From positions 1-64,000 of the forward strand of contig JAQGDQ010000959.1 in the NCBI GenBank assembly GCA_030141605.1: a stretch of DNA of 64,000 nt. Reading direction: 5' to 3'. Source of the DNA: Tubiluchus corallicola (Eukaryota > Priapulida > Priapulimorpha > Priapulimorphida > Tubiluchidae). Shown here piece after piece: positions 33,816 to 47,183 of this stretch (the first letter of the stretch is position 1; every line of letters starts with the position of its first letter). The translations under genes were made by a program, and so were the position numbers. The notes beneath the pieces are model-generated. The model saw only the letters and a program-made list of their open reading frames with translations. It did no database searches and was not told the DNA's origin.

Positions 33816-34353
33816 TTAAAAGAAAACCGGACGATTGTGTAAACATTAGTTCAGAATAAAGAATGGTCTAAAATATTGAAAAGTAGAACAGCTTTTTTTA
33901 AATGAAAGCTTAGATTAAATAATAATTACCTCGGATACTCAAATTTCGTTAAACTTTCAAAGTTACGCGCGGCTCAGTGAATCTGCTAAGACTGGCAGTG
34001 GCGCCTTTTTGTCACATTCCTGTGGCCGACAAATAGAAGGCGGTACTGTGATAACTGCGTGTTAGTTTCTGACATTAAGTGATGTAGAGTCCATTTTCGT
34101 GACATCATGCGTTTAAGCACTAACATACGCAAACGTACTTGACGGGCAAGGGAAGATGCCTGTCATTGCATAAACTATGGTTAGTTTCTGACGTAAGCAA
34201 TAGCTGTGTTCGGTTCCCGTTAATTAACTTTCTAAACTATTATTAAAATTATTATTAGAAACAATTGCTAACTCTTATATGCAAGAAAATGTATATTTTG
34301 AACAGTAAATTAAAACCAGATTGAGTGTAAACAATCGTCCGGTCTTCCTTTAA
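33816..34353 (+). mobile_element. TTAA MITE family A, copy 3 (full length)
   Basis: 538 bp with both ends: TTAAAAGAAAACCGGACGAT and ATCGTCCGGTCTTCCTTTAA. All family landmarks are present in order. Confidence 0.93.
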
Positions 34354-35074
34354 GTAGTTCAAATTTATTTCAAAATTTAAGGGCTGGAAGAAATTTCCAT
34401 TGCCCTTCCGGTTCTGTTGTTCTAACCTTGCTTATTATTAGTTTTCATAAGTTCGTTCTGTGTGATATATTTAACTTGCGTGACTGAGTGACTGAAGCCT
34501 TCCGCGGCTTTATGCTCTGCTTTGCAATCACGTTACCTATATAATGGCACGCGTGAAGAACGTTTCTATTAAACTTTCTATAATAACTGTAACCATCATA
34601 GCCGTTTCACGTGTCTAAGTGGCTGGCATCATCGTAAATTATTAAGCACCATTAGGCGATTGCCAACCACTAAATTCTTATTTAATAAATTAATCTCTTG
34701 TTCGGGAGTTGTCGATGCAATTTCCCGGGGGGCTTGTGAAGCTATTCGATTAATTGATGATACTCATTAAGGTTATGAGAATGATGGAGACTTATCACGT
34801 ATACTCCTAAGCTCCTTGTTATATTGTCCCATAATGATATTAGCGGTGATTATATATGCATGATTTCTTATGCACAATATGCAATATAGACTAAACTTCC
34901 GATTAATTGTACCGTATGTTACGGTACATCTTGACTCTTCAGCATTATGACTATGAGTCAGTGAAATGGGAACTTATTATATTATTGTAGTATCCACCCA
35001 ACTGCTGCCTGTTGATTTAATATCGCATTACATTTCCCTTACTTTTCAAGCAGTTAAAATTACTAGTGAGCAAT
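34354..35074. other. Intergenic sequence without recognised content
   Basis: Nothing identified. Confidence 0.5.
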
Positions 35075-35384
35075 AGTAAATTGACTAAACTGTATCTGCA
35101 GTTACGTCCAAGGTACCTAGTGTAACCTCAACTTCTATACCTATCTACTGTCTGCTAGACATTTACGTATTCCTCTCATATAAAGGAAAAGCCAGGTCTT
35201 TTGTGAAGAGAGGCTTATTTCAATGTTAATAGTAAATTGACAAAACTGTATCTGCAGTTACGTCCAAGGTACCTTGTGTAACATCAACTTCTATACCTAT
35301 CTACAGTCGGCTAGACATTTACGTATTCCTCTCATATAAAGGAAAAGCCAGGTCTTTTGTGAAGAGAGGCTTATTTCAATGTTC
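35075..35384. repeat. 156-bp tandem duplication
   Basis: Copies at 35075 and 35231 are almost identical, from AGTAAATTGAC to GAGGCTTATTTCAATGTT. The high identity suggests a recent event. Confidence 0.95.
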
Positions 35385-35565
35385 GTGAAAAATTTTACTA
35401 GTTTTCTGCAGTAAAAATGCGATAAGCACCTGTAACTTTGAAGTTGTGCTCATTTCACGCTTGGGCGCTTCCATTTTGAACGCCCTTTTATCCACCAATG
35501 ACGTCATTCTTCGACTGAAATTAAGAAACGGACTGTCAATGTCTGTCAGAGGATTACATTCTAGT

Positions 35566-36460
35566 GTAGAAGCTGCTAGAGTTAACGTATTTCCCTGTGT
35601 AGAAGCTGCTAGAGTTAACGTATTTCCCTGTGTAGAAGCTGCTAGAGTTAACGTATTTCCCTGTGTAGAAGCTGCTAGAGTTAACGTATTTCCCTGTGTA
35701 GAAGCTGCTAGAGTTAACGTATTTCCCTGTGTAGAAGCTGCTAGAGTTAACGTATTTCCCTGTGTAAAAGCTGCTAGAGTTAACGTATTTCCCTGTGTAG
35801 AAGCTGCTAGAGTTAACGTATTTCCCTGTGTAAAAGCTGCTAGAGTTAACGTATTTCCCTGTGTAGAAGCTGCTAGAGTTAACGTATTTCCCTGTGTAAA
35901 AGCTGCTAGAGTTAACGTATTTCCCTGTGTAGAAGCTGCTAGAGTTAACGTATTTCCCTGTGTAAAAGCTGCTAGAGTTAACGTATTTCCCTGTGTAGAA
36001 GCTGTTAGAGTTAACGTATTTCCCTGTGTGGAAGCTGCTAGAGTTAACGTATTTCCCTGTGTGGAAGCTGCTAGAGTTAACGTATTTCCCTGTGTAAAAG
36101 CTGCTAGAGTTAACGTATTTCCCTGTGTAAAAGCTGCTAGAGTTAACGTATTTCCCTGTGTAAAAGCTGCTAGAGTTAACGCATTTCCCTGTGTATAAAC
36201 TGCTAGAGTTAACGTATTTCCCTGTGTAGAAGCTGCTAGAGTTAACGTATTTCCCTGTGTAGAAGCTGTTAGAGTTAACGTATTTCCCTGTGTAGAAGCT
36301 GCTAGAGTTAACGTATTTCCCTGTGTAAAAGCTGCTAGAGTTAACGTGTTTCCCTATGTGGAAGCTGCTAGAGTTAACGTGTTTCCCTGTGTAGAAGCTG
36401 CTAGAGTTAACGTATTTCCCTGTGTAGAAGCTGCTAGAGTTAACGTATTTCGCTGTAGAA
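35566..36460. repeat. 33-bp minisatellite, about 27 units
   Basis: The unit is GTAGAAGCTGCTAGAGTTAA followed by CGTATTTCCCTGT. Since 33 is a multiple of three and the unit is stop-free in some frames, long frames exist on both strands: an 11-residue repeat VEAARVNVFPC on plus (35446-36198) and YVNSSSFYTGK on minus (36495-35554). GTAGAAG and GTAAAAG units alternate at about 35766-36000, giving a 66-bp higher-order unit. No start context, introns or homology support translation. Confidence 0.97.
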
Positions 36461-37083
36461 GGTAAAAAACTACACGTAAGTGTTTTCCGTACCATTAACT
36501 TTTCCCAGGAACTGCTTCTATGTAGAACTCCGTGAACTTCTCTTCAATAAACCTGGGCACTTTAAGAGAAACTTCAATATATATATGTATTGTGATATTT
36601 GTATGTATAAACGACTAATGAATTCCAGCGCGTGACCACGATGCTCGTGAATGCGTTATTGATACGTCTTAATAATGTGAATATTAGGCTGACCTAGAAC
36701 AAGGAGTCACGTCATACACGTAACTATTAGTAACCCAGCTTATTAAAAATCGCTTAAGATAATAACAGCAATCAGTTACGTTGACGATATATTTAGTTAC
36801 TAGGTTACGAATGTGCAGGAAATTGAGTTATCTGCAGCCTGGGCGGAGAAACAGCGGTATATTAGCGAGAAGCCGCGGGAACGAATGCTATTTCAATTTG
36901 GCTTCCTTGGCAAATCAATATAGCAAGGCACTTTCTAATCCGATTTTTTCATAAAATCTTCCGTTCTTTGCTTGATCATCAGGCTATCATCAAAGGAGAA
37001 AATAGATATTAAAACCTATTATAGTTCTTTGATGAAACTACACTATAATTTTGAGATGTTGCTCAGTCAAATGTCATAATAAA
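36461..37083. other. Intergenic sequence without recognised content
   Basis: Nothing identified. Confidence 0.5.
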
Positions 37084-37101
37084 ATGATGATGATGATGAT
37101 G

Positions 37102-37155
<54 letters not shown>

Positions 37156-37200
37156 TATTGTTAATAATAATATATTGTTAATAATAATATAATAATAATA
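37084..37200. repeat. (ATG)n / (ATA)n microsatellite
   Basis: ATG units pass into ATA units. The end is interrupted by three AATATATTGTT-like insertions. Confidence 0.95.
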
Positions 37201-37293
37201 CGGATCACAATAATTAGTTTGTTGAATTTCTTGAAAGGAAACCGGTGGCAAACAAAGCGTACCTCTGTAGTTTGTGAAAAAATTCTCGCAAGC

Positions 37294-37858
37294 TTAAAGG
37301 AAGACTGGACGATTGTTTACACTCAATCTCGTTTTAATTGACAGTCCAAAATATACGTTTTCTTGCCTATAAAAGTTAGTAATTGTTTCTTATATTTTAA
37401 TAATAGTTTATTAAGTTTTAGAAAGTTAATTAACGGCAACCGAACACAGCTATTGCTTACGTCAGAAACGAACCACATTTTGTGCAATGGCAGGCATCTT
37501 CCCTTGCACGTCAAGCACGTTTGCATAAGTGTTACAGTACTGCTTAAACGTAAGATGTCACGAACAATGCGCTCTACTTCATATGACATCGGAAACTAAC
37601 ACAGCAGTTTATGATCATGCTTATCACTGTACCGCCTTCTATCTGTCGGCCACACGAATGTGACAAAAAGCGCCGCTGAAAATCTTAGTAGATTCACTGA
37701 GTCGCGCGTAGCTTTGAAAGTTTAACGAAATTTGAGTATCAGAGGTAATTATTATTTAATCTAAGCTTTGATTTTAAAAAGGCTATTATAGTTTTCAATA
37801 TTTTAGAGCATTCTTTATTCTGAACTAATATTTACACAATCATCCGATTTTCCTTTAA
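37294..37858 (-). mobile_element. TTAA MITE family A, copy 4 (full length)
   Basis: 565 bp in reverse orientation: TTAAAGGAAGACTGGACGAT at left and CATCCGATTTTCCTTTAA at right. It carries all landmarks, including the GTCGGCCAC and AATTATTATTTAATCTAAGC boxes. Confidence 0.93.
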
Positions 37859-38806
37859 ACAATCTCATTCGTTTAATATCGTTAATTTATTTGCATTTAA
37901 TATTTCATATATTTACTTGTGGATTCCCGCGTTCAGTTGTTCTCTTGGTCATTCGTTTATTCAATCATTCATTTGTTCGCTCATTCGCTTCATACCGTGT
38001 GAAGTAGTACAGTAACCACACATTGGCGCATGAGTTCGTATTATTCGTTTAAATGTGCCTGTTCGTTATCTCCCAACAGCGCCACGTTGCGGCAGACAGG
38101 CAACACTAAACAGATCCTAGAGATAACAGCACAAAGCAATGGCAAAAAATCCAAAAACTAACATGTAAGATGAAAGTGTGTACGTTTAGATGAATTAATA
38201 CCGTAAACACGGCGACTGCTCGCCGTTATGCCAGTTTTGGCTTCAGACATGTGGTGTCTTAGCTGCTTAAGTTACTCAACCAAAGATTGAAGCCTTGTAG
38301 GCCTAGTGAATGTGAAACTGAAGCACTGCATTAACTGAAACTCGTTTATTTATGGACTCCAGTACAATAGTATCTCAATAAACTATGGGCTATTTACTGC
38401 TGTGCATAATTATATTAAAGAAATTAAGCGTTTTAACTTAAGCTAAATCCAATATTTTCAGTTGATAATGTTATGTTTTTTATATTCGTTTGCCTCATAC
38501 TTACTAGATTACGACTGTCTTTTTTTATTAATTAATACGGTTGTCTAATTGTTCTGTAGATTTTAATTGTGCACTTTATCTTTCTTGTATTGTATTTGTA
38601 TTATTATTGTAACCAGAGGAGTTTTGTATCAGTTTTATTGCAGTGTCCAAAGGTTGTAAAATAAATTATGTTTAAACTGAGACTGAACTGTACGCGAGAA
38701 CCAGCACGTTGTCTTTGACATTGGAATTTTTCATTACCTGAGACTGAAGCCTGCGTCATCATTAAAATCGTGTGTTGTGTTTGAGACTGAAACTATTCTT
38801 TGTTAC
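37859..38806. other. Intergenic sequence without recognised content
   Basis: The last 120 bases hold worn copies of the 49-bp repeat that follows. Confidence 0.5.
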
Positions 38807-39738
38807 TGAGATTGAAGCCATGCATTGTCACTGAGAACAAAGTACTGATTGTCATTGAGATTGAAGCTATGCATTGTCACTGAGAACAAAGTACTGATTG
38901 TCATTGAGACTAAAGCCATGCATTGTTCCTGAGAACAAAGTACTGATTGTCATTGAGATTGAAGCCATGCATTGTCACTGAGAACAAAGTACTGATTGTC
39001 ATTGAGATTGAAGCCATGCATTGTCACTGAGAACAAAGTACTGATTGTCATTGAGATTGAAGCCATGCATTGTCACTGAGAACAAAGTACTGATTGTCAT
39101 TGAGATTGAAGGCATGCATTGTCACTGAGAACAAAGTACTGATTGCCATTGAGATTGAAGCCATTCATTATCACTGAGAACAAAGTACTGATTGTCATTG
39201 AGATTGAAGCCATGCATTGCTACTGAGAAGAAAGTACTGATTGTCATTGAGATTGAAGGCATGCATTGTCACTGAGAACAAAGTACTGATTGCCATTGAG
39301 ATTGAAGCCATTCATTATCACTGAGAACAAAGTACTGATTGTCATTGAGATTGAAGCCATGCATTGCTACTGAGAAGAAAGTACTGATTGTCATTGAGAT
39401 TGAAGCCATGCATTGCTGCTGAGAAGAAAGTACTGATTGTCATTGAGATTGAAGCCATGCATTGCTGCTGAGAAGAAAGTACTGATTGTCATTGAGATTG
39501 AAGCCATGCATTGCTACTGAGAACAAAGTACTGATTGTCATTGAGATTGAAGGCATGCATTGTCACTGAGAACAAAGTGCTGATTGTCATTGAGATTGAA
39601 GCCATGCATTGTCACTGAGAACAAAGTACTGATTGTCATTGAGACTAAAGCCATGCATTGGCACTGAGAACAAGGTACTGATTGTCATTGAGATTGAAGC
39701 CATGCATTGTCACTGAGAACAAAGTACTGATTGTTAGT
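38807..39738. repeat. 49-bp minisatellite, about 19 units
   Basis: The unit begins GAGATTGAAGCCATGCATTG and continues TCACTGAGAACAAAGTACTG and ATTGTCATT. A three-unit block is duplicated: the GGCATGCATT..TTGCCATTGAG variant near 39110 recurs 147 bases later near 39257. Confidence 0.97.
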
Positions 39739-42700
39739 GAGATTGGAGACAACCATTGTCATTGAGATTAATGACATGCATTATGAAGTAAGAATAAAAC
39801 CAGGCACACTGTAAGCCACAAACCATTCATTCATTATGTCCAAGATGACCGTAGTGCAAACTAAAAGTAGAACTTGTTTTATACATGCACCTGATTTCAA
39901 AGTAGACTAGACTTGAAGCCATGCGTAGGAAACAGGTCACATGCAAACGAGTGGGCTGGGTTTGCTTTTAAATATTTTACATTCTTCCGGCTTTTTGGGG
40001 TGTCAACACCTAGATATTACCAGCATTTCAGTTCCAAATCAATGAAACTTTAATAAGTGTTTATATTCTTTGCACAAGCTCTCGGATTCTTTGCAAACTG
40101 TAGTACTAGCAGCTTAATTTCGTTGGTGCCACTGTGCCAGCGCCAGAAATTCAAACAGGCCAAAGACCATAATTCAGGCTCTCCGTTGGACTGCCTACCA
40201 GCCATTTTCCAACTCGCGCATTCCTATGAAGTCATTCATAATCGAAGCAGAATCAGTGATATAAACAGAGAGGAAATCAAGATGCCATTTTAAACAAAAA
40301 TGGGCTCTAGAATGATATTCGCTAACCTATTTCAAACATACGAGAGACTTTGCTGTAGGCTAACCCATGCAGATCACACAAAAATAAACATTTTTCGGCT
40401 TAGAATGCTTCGTCCTTGCCACTAAGTAGCCTTGAACATGATTACTGTCGGAATTTGTAGCGTCTGGATCGCGGCGTGTATCCAGTATGGCGTTTGATTT
40501 CCATGAGTCACAGTGATCTCAGATTTTTCCATTTCACTGGCATTTCAAGGTTATGTAGTAAGGCAAATTCTAAACATTGTTTGGCAAACTATAGACTCGA
40601 TATACGCGAATTTGATGGTTTAGTAATCATTACAGATTTTGGCCACTGTTTCATCTTAAACTGAACTTTTTGCTGTTCAAACTTATGAAATGTTAAGTGG
40701 TCAGTCATTTTTGCAAAACTCAGCGATGGCGTAAAACTGTGTCATTCGAACTTTTTATTATTATTATGTCGATATTGTAGACCTGCTTGACTTTCCTGAT
40801 TGAAGCAGGACGAATTCTCTGCACTAATTTGTTTCAGAAATTTTGCAGACCACCTCAGTCCCTTACTAGAAATTCTACTTTCAGTAATTAGCTAAAAAGA
40901 AATACAGGCGCTTGGTAAAATTGGGACGGCTGCTGTCCACTTCTCTGATTTTAGCAGGCGCGTGTTCTACAATGTTCCCTCTTCGTGTAAACAACTTTGA
41001 GAAGCGGACTTACAGAACTATGCAGGAAGCCCCAGTTCTTTCACTAATCCGACTCCGCCAAGTATTGGGTGAACAGTTGAAGCCAGCACACGTACACGCC
41101 GCATCACAGTTAACTATTGTAAATAAACCAGCTTCGAATATCGCCGGATCTCGGACTCATTAGCCAGGGGATTGATACAATTCAAAGCCAGCATTCTTCA
41201 CGCCGCGAATGCCCGCCAATTAAGGCCTGTTCCTCGCAGGAGGTCCAGCAATAATAAATATCACCAATTTACACATTCTTCTGCCCCCCGGGCGAAGTGG
41301 CAACATGCCACTTTGTACTACACTGGTATTAGTTGAATCTCCAGGTACAGTAGCCTATTAGCACAAGAAGTGCTTTTCGTAAATAAGTTTCTTACCTCTT
41401 TCCTAGGTCATGTATCTCTTTGAACTTTTTTGAAGCACATAGTAAGTCATCGTAACGTCATCATCAGCTTATGACAATTTAACAGAAGTATAGAGAACAT
41501 AGATTAATCGTACTTGTAACATGTTACATGCAAATACATTTTGCAAAAGAACAGTGCAGCTGTTAACGCTTGTCATGGTAACATCTCATGTCATTATTTT
41601 GCAAAAAAATCTGAATGAGACACTCCCACAAGGACATAGAGGTCATATATATTGTTTACAACAGCAAATTTGTAATGGCAAACAAACCATGCAGATGACA
41701 ACACTGTACGAAGACGTTTGCAGTGAGAGACCCGAGAATATCAAATTACTACAGTGACCAATAATTGTCGCCCAGCGTTGGATAAAACAATTCCTGTAAA
41801 TTGACATAATGTCTTCTAATATGACATTAAAACTTCCTTCTAATAACACAGAAAAAATATCGTTGCTTCTGTTTCGTAGCAATGTCCTTGTAGAAATTCA
41901 CCTTTACAACTTTAATCAAACCCTACTGAGTGATGGATCTATACTGTTGACGTCACAACAAACACTGACGTCACTGAAATTTTACAGCAAGTATGTAGAG
42001 ATGGGTGTCACCTGGGTGGAGGAGAAAATTTGGGCGAGGGAATCGCAATGATTTTGGAAAGTGTCCTGCGAAGACTGTCACTTGCAAACATTGGTACTCA
42101 GAGTGAATAGAAATCAGTTTTCTCTTGCCATGGTTAAACATGATACCAGGTACGTGAGTCAACAAGGGTTGGTTTTACTGCCGTTCTGCATTGCAGATTT
42201 GTTTCCCATTTTATTACATTATAATAATTACGAGGCTGAGCTAGAGAATTAATTAGAAAGGGCTTATCCACTCCATTCCACGCGCCAAAAACGCCATTTT
42301 GACTAAACTGAACATGGATGTATGCCTTCGCTGCTTTCCCGATAAAATGCAAAGCCAACAAAAATAGTGCAACTGTTATACTTGGACGATTTGCTTATTC
42401 ACCCATTAGCTTGCGCCCGTCTCATGTCTTGTCTCAGTTCAGCTTGAATCCTGTCATGCCGTCGAATCAATTACCTTGGCATATTTGCTGAACAAATAAA
42501 GGCGGCTTCTTCTATATGCTTGGCAACAAATGCTAAGTTGGTTGGCGTCACTAGTGGCGCTTGTGAAGCAATTTCTGCAGCGATGGCACTTTCACGAAAT
42601 TTTTAACGATATATTAAGCAACCGATATTAATATACAAAGCATACATAGACTTCAACATTTGATAAGCAGGGCAGAAGACGTTAACTGTATAGGTACACA

Positions 42701-43212
42701 CTACCGACTTTGGTTGTCAAACTTCATTTTGAACCCACAAAACAAAACGGGGCGTCACGGCTGTTCAACGTGACCAACTGCATTTAGTTATCTTAGCTTG
42801 TATTTTCTTACAGCTACTTTAGTCGTTGGAATATAGATTAAGACGAAATGTAGGTCTGCATCAAATGTTGTTTGGATATTCTAATGATGTTAGAATTTGT
42901 AATCACCGGCGTCAGAACATTAGGTAATTGTGCGAATGAATATGGAGGGTCGATAGTTGTTATGAATAGCACTGAGATTTCGAATCAGTGACAGTGACAC
43001 GCTGAACATAGACGGTGAATTATAATACGCGTAATTGTTAGTGTCATCGTCGTTCATATGCCGTTGATGGTGGTATTGAATTCATTGTTCAGTTCAATTC
43101 AAATTTTTAGATTTGCGTTCTTAAAAGTCTTAAACGTTAGGCAATGTGTAACATGATAAGTTACATAATAGTAGGAAAACTCTCAGAGCAACTTAGTAGA
43201 GTTTTTGCTTCA
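39739..43212. other. Intergenic sequence without a recognised gene
   Basis: Frames of 60-83 codons occur, but none resembles a known protein. The region near 40912-41160 is more GC-rich and ends with an AATAAACC..CGCCGGATC stretch that recalls an LTR, but no second copy or target duplication is visible. Confidence 0.45.
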
Positions 43213-43765
43213 TTTCAGATTATTGTGTAAACACGAGTTCAGAATAATGAATGCCATAAAATATTGAAAACTACAATAGCTTTTTTTAAATCAAAGCTTA
43301 GATTAAATAATAATTACCTCGGATACTCAAATTTCGTTAAACTTTCAAAGCTGCGCTCGGCTCAGTGAATCCACTAAGATTGGCAGAGATTCCCAAAGAC
43401 CATATATATTCAGGCTCTCTGTTCGAATCATGAACTGCAATGTAAGTTTCTGACGTCATATGATGTAAGATTCTGATAGTGTCATATGATGTAAAGCCCA
43501 TTTTTCGTGACATCACGCGTTTGAACAGTACTGTAGCACTTATGCAAATGTGCTTGATGCACAAGGGAAAATGCCTGTCATGGCACAAACTGCGGTTAGT
43601 TTCTGACGTAAGCAATAGCTGTGTTCGTTTGCCGTTAATTAACTTTCTAAGCTAATTATTCAAGTATAAGGAACAATTGTTAACTTTTATAGGCAAGAAA
43701 ATGTATATTTTGGACAGTAAATTAAAATGAGATTGAGTCCGAGCAATTGTCCGGTTTTCCTTTAT
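43213..43765 (+). mobile_element. TTAA MITE family A, copy 5 (left end worn)
   Basis: Starts inside the left TIR at GATTATTGTGTAAACACGAG and ends at CAATTGTCCGGTTTTCCTTTA. An unrelated insert or rearranged patch interrupts it at about 43385-43435. Confidence 0.88.
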
Positions 43766-43866
43766 AAACTGACTGACTGACTTGTAAGAGAATGATTTCG
43801 TTTGTCACAAATGTTTTGCGGTGCATAACGCTCCCAGAATCTCCTGTACACTTCCAGCATCTAGGT

Positions 43867-44018
43867 ACCATGACAGGGACTCTCAGACTGGTGAGGTTAT
43901 CGTCTGTGTTGAGGAAGAGACGGGGACCATGACAGGGACTCTCAGACTGGTGAGGTTGCCTTCTGTGTTAAGGAAGAGGTAGGGACCATGACAGGGCCTA
44001 TCAGACTGGTGAGCTTCC
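43867..44018. repeat. 59-bp tandem repeat, about 2.5 units
   Basis: ACCATGACAGGGACTCTCAG recurs at 43867, 43926 and 43985. The third unit is partial. Confidence 0.93.
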
Positions 44019-44540
44019 TCAATGACAGTGGCAAACTTGACTTCAGCACTTTAAGCTGATTTTAGTTTTGGAAACCTGCAACTAAAACTCTGTCGCCTGT
44101 TACAAAATCGTAAACGCCGACATTTAAAACGTGCTAAATGCTTTAAGAAATGTGCAAAATGATTCATAGACACGAGCTGCATGATTTACAAAAAGGCCAC
44201 ATTATTTTTCCACAAGCGAACGATTTGATACTCTGGCAAACAGAGCTTTAGGCGCATGGTACCGAATGCTCGGTTGCTCAGTAAAGAGCCTTACTAACGC
44301 TTCATCAAACATAATAATTGTTTTCCCTCTTTCTCGTTAGATTTTGCCCCGGATTCCTCCGCTTTGATTGCGCAGGATTTATTACATGGCTTCATCAGTT
44401 TTCGTCATAATAACTCATTTAACGTGCGGGAGTAAGTGCCGAACATTTTACAGGTTTATAAGAGCAGATCCTGAACATTTGAAATAAAAAGTGTTTGGCA
44501 TGTTAGAACCATTGAAGCGTAAACTGTTTTTAGGTCTGAC
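44019..44540. other. Intergenic sequence without recognised content
   Basis: Nothing identified. Confidence 0.5.
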
Positions 44541-44932
44541 TTAAAGGAAAACCGGGTGATTGTTTAGGCTCAATCTCATTTTAATTTACTGTCCATAATA
44601 TACGTTTTCTTGCCTATAAATGCTAACAATTGTTCCTTATGTTTGAATAATTAACTTAGAAAGTTAATTAACGGCAACCTAACGCAGCTATTGCTTACGT
44701 CAGGAACTAACCACAGTTTGTGCAATGGCAGGCATCTTCCCTTGCACGTCAAGCACGTTTGAGTGAGTGTTACTCTTTAAACGCGTGATATCACGAAAAT
44801 GTGCTGTACATCATATGACGTCAGAAACTAACACAGCAGTTCATGATCATGGTTATCACGGTACCGCCTTTTAATTGTCGGCCACGCGCATGTGACAAAA
44901 AGGCGCCGCTGCCAGTCTTAGTAGATTCACCA
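44541..44932 (-). mobile_element. TTAA MITE family A, copy 6 (right part missing)
   Basis: An intact left end, TTAAAGGAAAACCGGGTGAT, and family sequence as far as CTTAGTAGATTCACC. Unrelated sequence takes over about 170 bases before the expected end. Confidence 0.9.
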
Positions 44933-46634
44933 ATACGTGATGCGTTTTCAGACAATAGCCATCACGATCGAATGAATACGGATCACGCATTGCGCGCACA
45001 TGGAGTCGTACCTTTAGTCTGGCGTCCGTTCATCATCTATCGTCCGTCCACAATTTGAACTTAAACCAGTTCTGCGTAAACCACACTCTTGGGTTACCTT
45101 TGGGACAAGATGATGGTTCATGTAAAACATCATCTGGAAAACAGGTACGAACGTCAATTGTTACACAGTTGTGCGGAGAATTACATTGGCCTGTCACCTG
45201 CTGATAACCCAACATGGACATCCCTCCCTTAGGGGCGGATGGAGCAGGATCCAGGATCGTGGGTGTATCCGAGGCAGGTCAATGCCACCAAACATTAACA
45301 AATGTAATTTTTTGTTTAGATTTAAAATAATGCATACAGGGTACAGAGGATTCAAACAAATAATTATTCAAACAAATGCTTTGGTTTTAATCCGCACAAT
45401 ATCAGTTGTTGATGTTAGGTGATAGGTGACAACTGGATGGGTGACCGCCAGTGACCCTGTAGTTAAAGACCGAAACCCGAAATATTGCTGAAATGATCCG
45501 AGTCAGCTCACTGCCCGTCTCAGCATTTTCACTCTCTCAAGATCTGCTTCGTCAATTCATATCGTTTTGTTATGGTGAAAATGAATAAAATATCAAAGAC
45601 GTCACCTGCTGACAGTCCAACATGGACAAAAATGCTTCACCTTCTCCCCCAATGAGGGAAGTTCCAGGATACGAACAATGAAACGATCAAACGAAAGTGT
45701 TTAAAAACTTGGTACTCAATTAAATAGATTTATTTCGCAATAAACATATACATATGCATAACATGTGCATCGATAATCAGTTTTTGTTAACACAAAATTA
45801 TGATTCAATTCATAAATTCTGCGCTAGGACCTAAGAAGCCAGCTTATGGTAGGCCACTAGAATTAGTTACGAGAAAAATTACAATATATTGGTAATGGTT
45901 AGTGTGAATTACACTGGGCGTTCGTAGTATTAAATTTTCATAATTACGATGTAAACTGATGGTCGGTACAGAGAAATGATAAATAATTTAACACATTCGC
46001 TAAGCATTTGTGGAGGAGGCAACACTAAGTCTTGTTTAGACCATACAGAGGTGCAACACTTGTTTAGACTATATGGAGGTGCGCATTGCAGATATATACG
46101 GGTGGGAAGTAATAAAAATATTATTAAACTAGAGAGGAAGTTTTTGAAAATGAAAAACAAATCATGATTGGGTGATCAGTTATATGTTTCAAGTCAATTT
46201 AATTTATAATTTTTTATATATGGAAAGCGAGTTGGCATTTTTAAGTACAAGGGTCATAAAGGTTATAAGGATGTTGATGCTAGGCGATGGATGAGAACAT
46301 TGGCGATAGCATACAGTGACCTGGGGAATCCCAGAAATTGCTAATTAAATGTGGCCAAAAACGTCGACATTATTTCGTCGTATGTGATCACTGGGAATTG
46401 TATGTGGGAAGGTTTCCGAACGAAATTTGAACGTGAAAAATGTATTACATTGTTTGACCAGGAGGGGCACCTCAGGGGAAATTAGTGCTTTTTGAGTGTC
46501 TTTATTGCCTATGAGAATTTGTGAACTAAAGTTGGCCAAAAAGAATGGCTTTGGGTCAAACGATCCTCAAGGTGTCAAACATGAGAATCAGTGGGACTTA
46601 AAGGCGTTACTTTATGCACTGTTCGCTCTGTTTT
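44933..46634. other. Intergenic sequence without a recognised gene
   Basis: Two loosely similar stretches, near 45415-45465 and 46270-46325 (GATG..TAGGYGATRG...CAGTGACC), may be worn copies of one repeat. No gene seen. Confidence 0.45.
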
Positions 46635-47183
46635 TTAAAAGAAAACCGGATGATTGTGTAAACATTAGTTCAGAATAGAATGCTCTAAAATATTGAAAAC
46701 TACAAATTTTTTTAGATCAAAGCTTAGATCAAATAATAATTACCTTGAATACTCAAATTTCGTTAAACTTTCAAACCTACTTGCGGCTCAGTGAATCTAC
46801 TAAGATTGGCAGTGGCGCCTTTTTGTCACATTCGCGTGGCCGAAACATAGAAGGCGGTACCGTGATAAGCATGATCATGAGTTGCAGTGTTAGTTTTTGA
46901 CGCCATATGACGTAGAGCCCATTTTCGTGATATCATGTGTTTAAGCAGTACTGTAACACTTACGCAAATGTGCTTGACGCACAAGGGAAGATGCCTGCCA
47001 TTGCACAAACTGTTGTTAGTTTCTGATGTAAGCAGTAGCAGTTCGGTTGCAGTTAATTAACTTTCTAAGCTAATTATTCAAATTTTAAGAGCAATTGCTA
47101 ACATTTATAGGCAAGAAAATGTATATTTTGGACAGTAAATTAAAATGAGATTAAGTCTAAACAATCGTCCGGTCTTCCTTTAA
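46635..47183 (+). mobile_element. TTAA MITE family A, copy 7 (full length)
   Basis: 549 bp from TTAAAAGAAAACCGGATGAT to ATCGTCCGGTCTTCCTTTAA, with all landmarks present. Confidence 0.93.

Noticed and set aside
35446-36495. Long repeat-protein frames of 250 (plus) and 313 (minus) codons
   Set aside because: They come from a stop-free 33-bp unit. Open frames on both strands, no introns, no homology and no start context make a gene unlikely.
40912-41163. 83-codon frame in a GC-richer patch, possibly part of an LTR
   Set aside because: No second LTR, primer site, target duplication or retroviral-type protein seen nearby.
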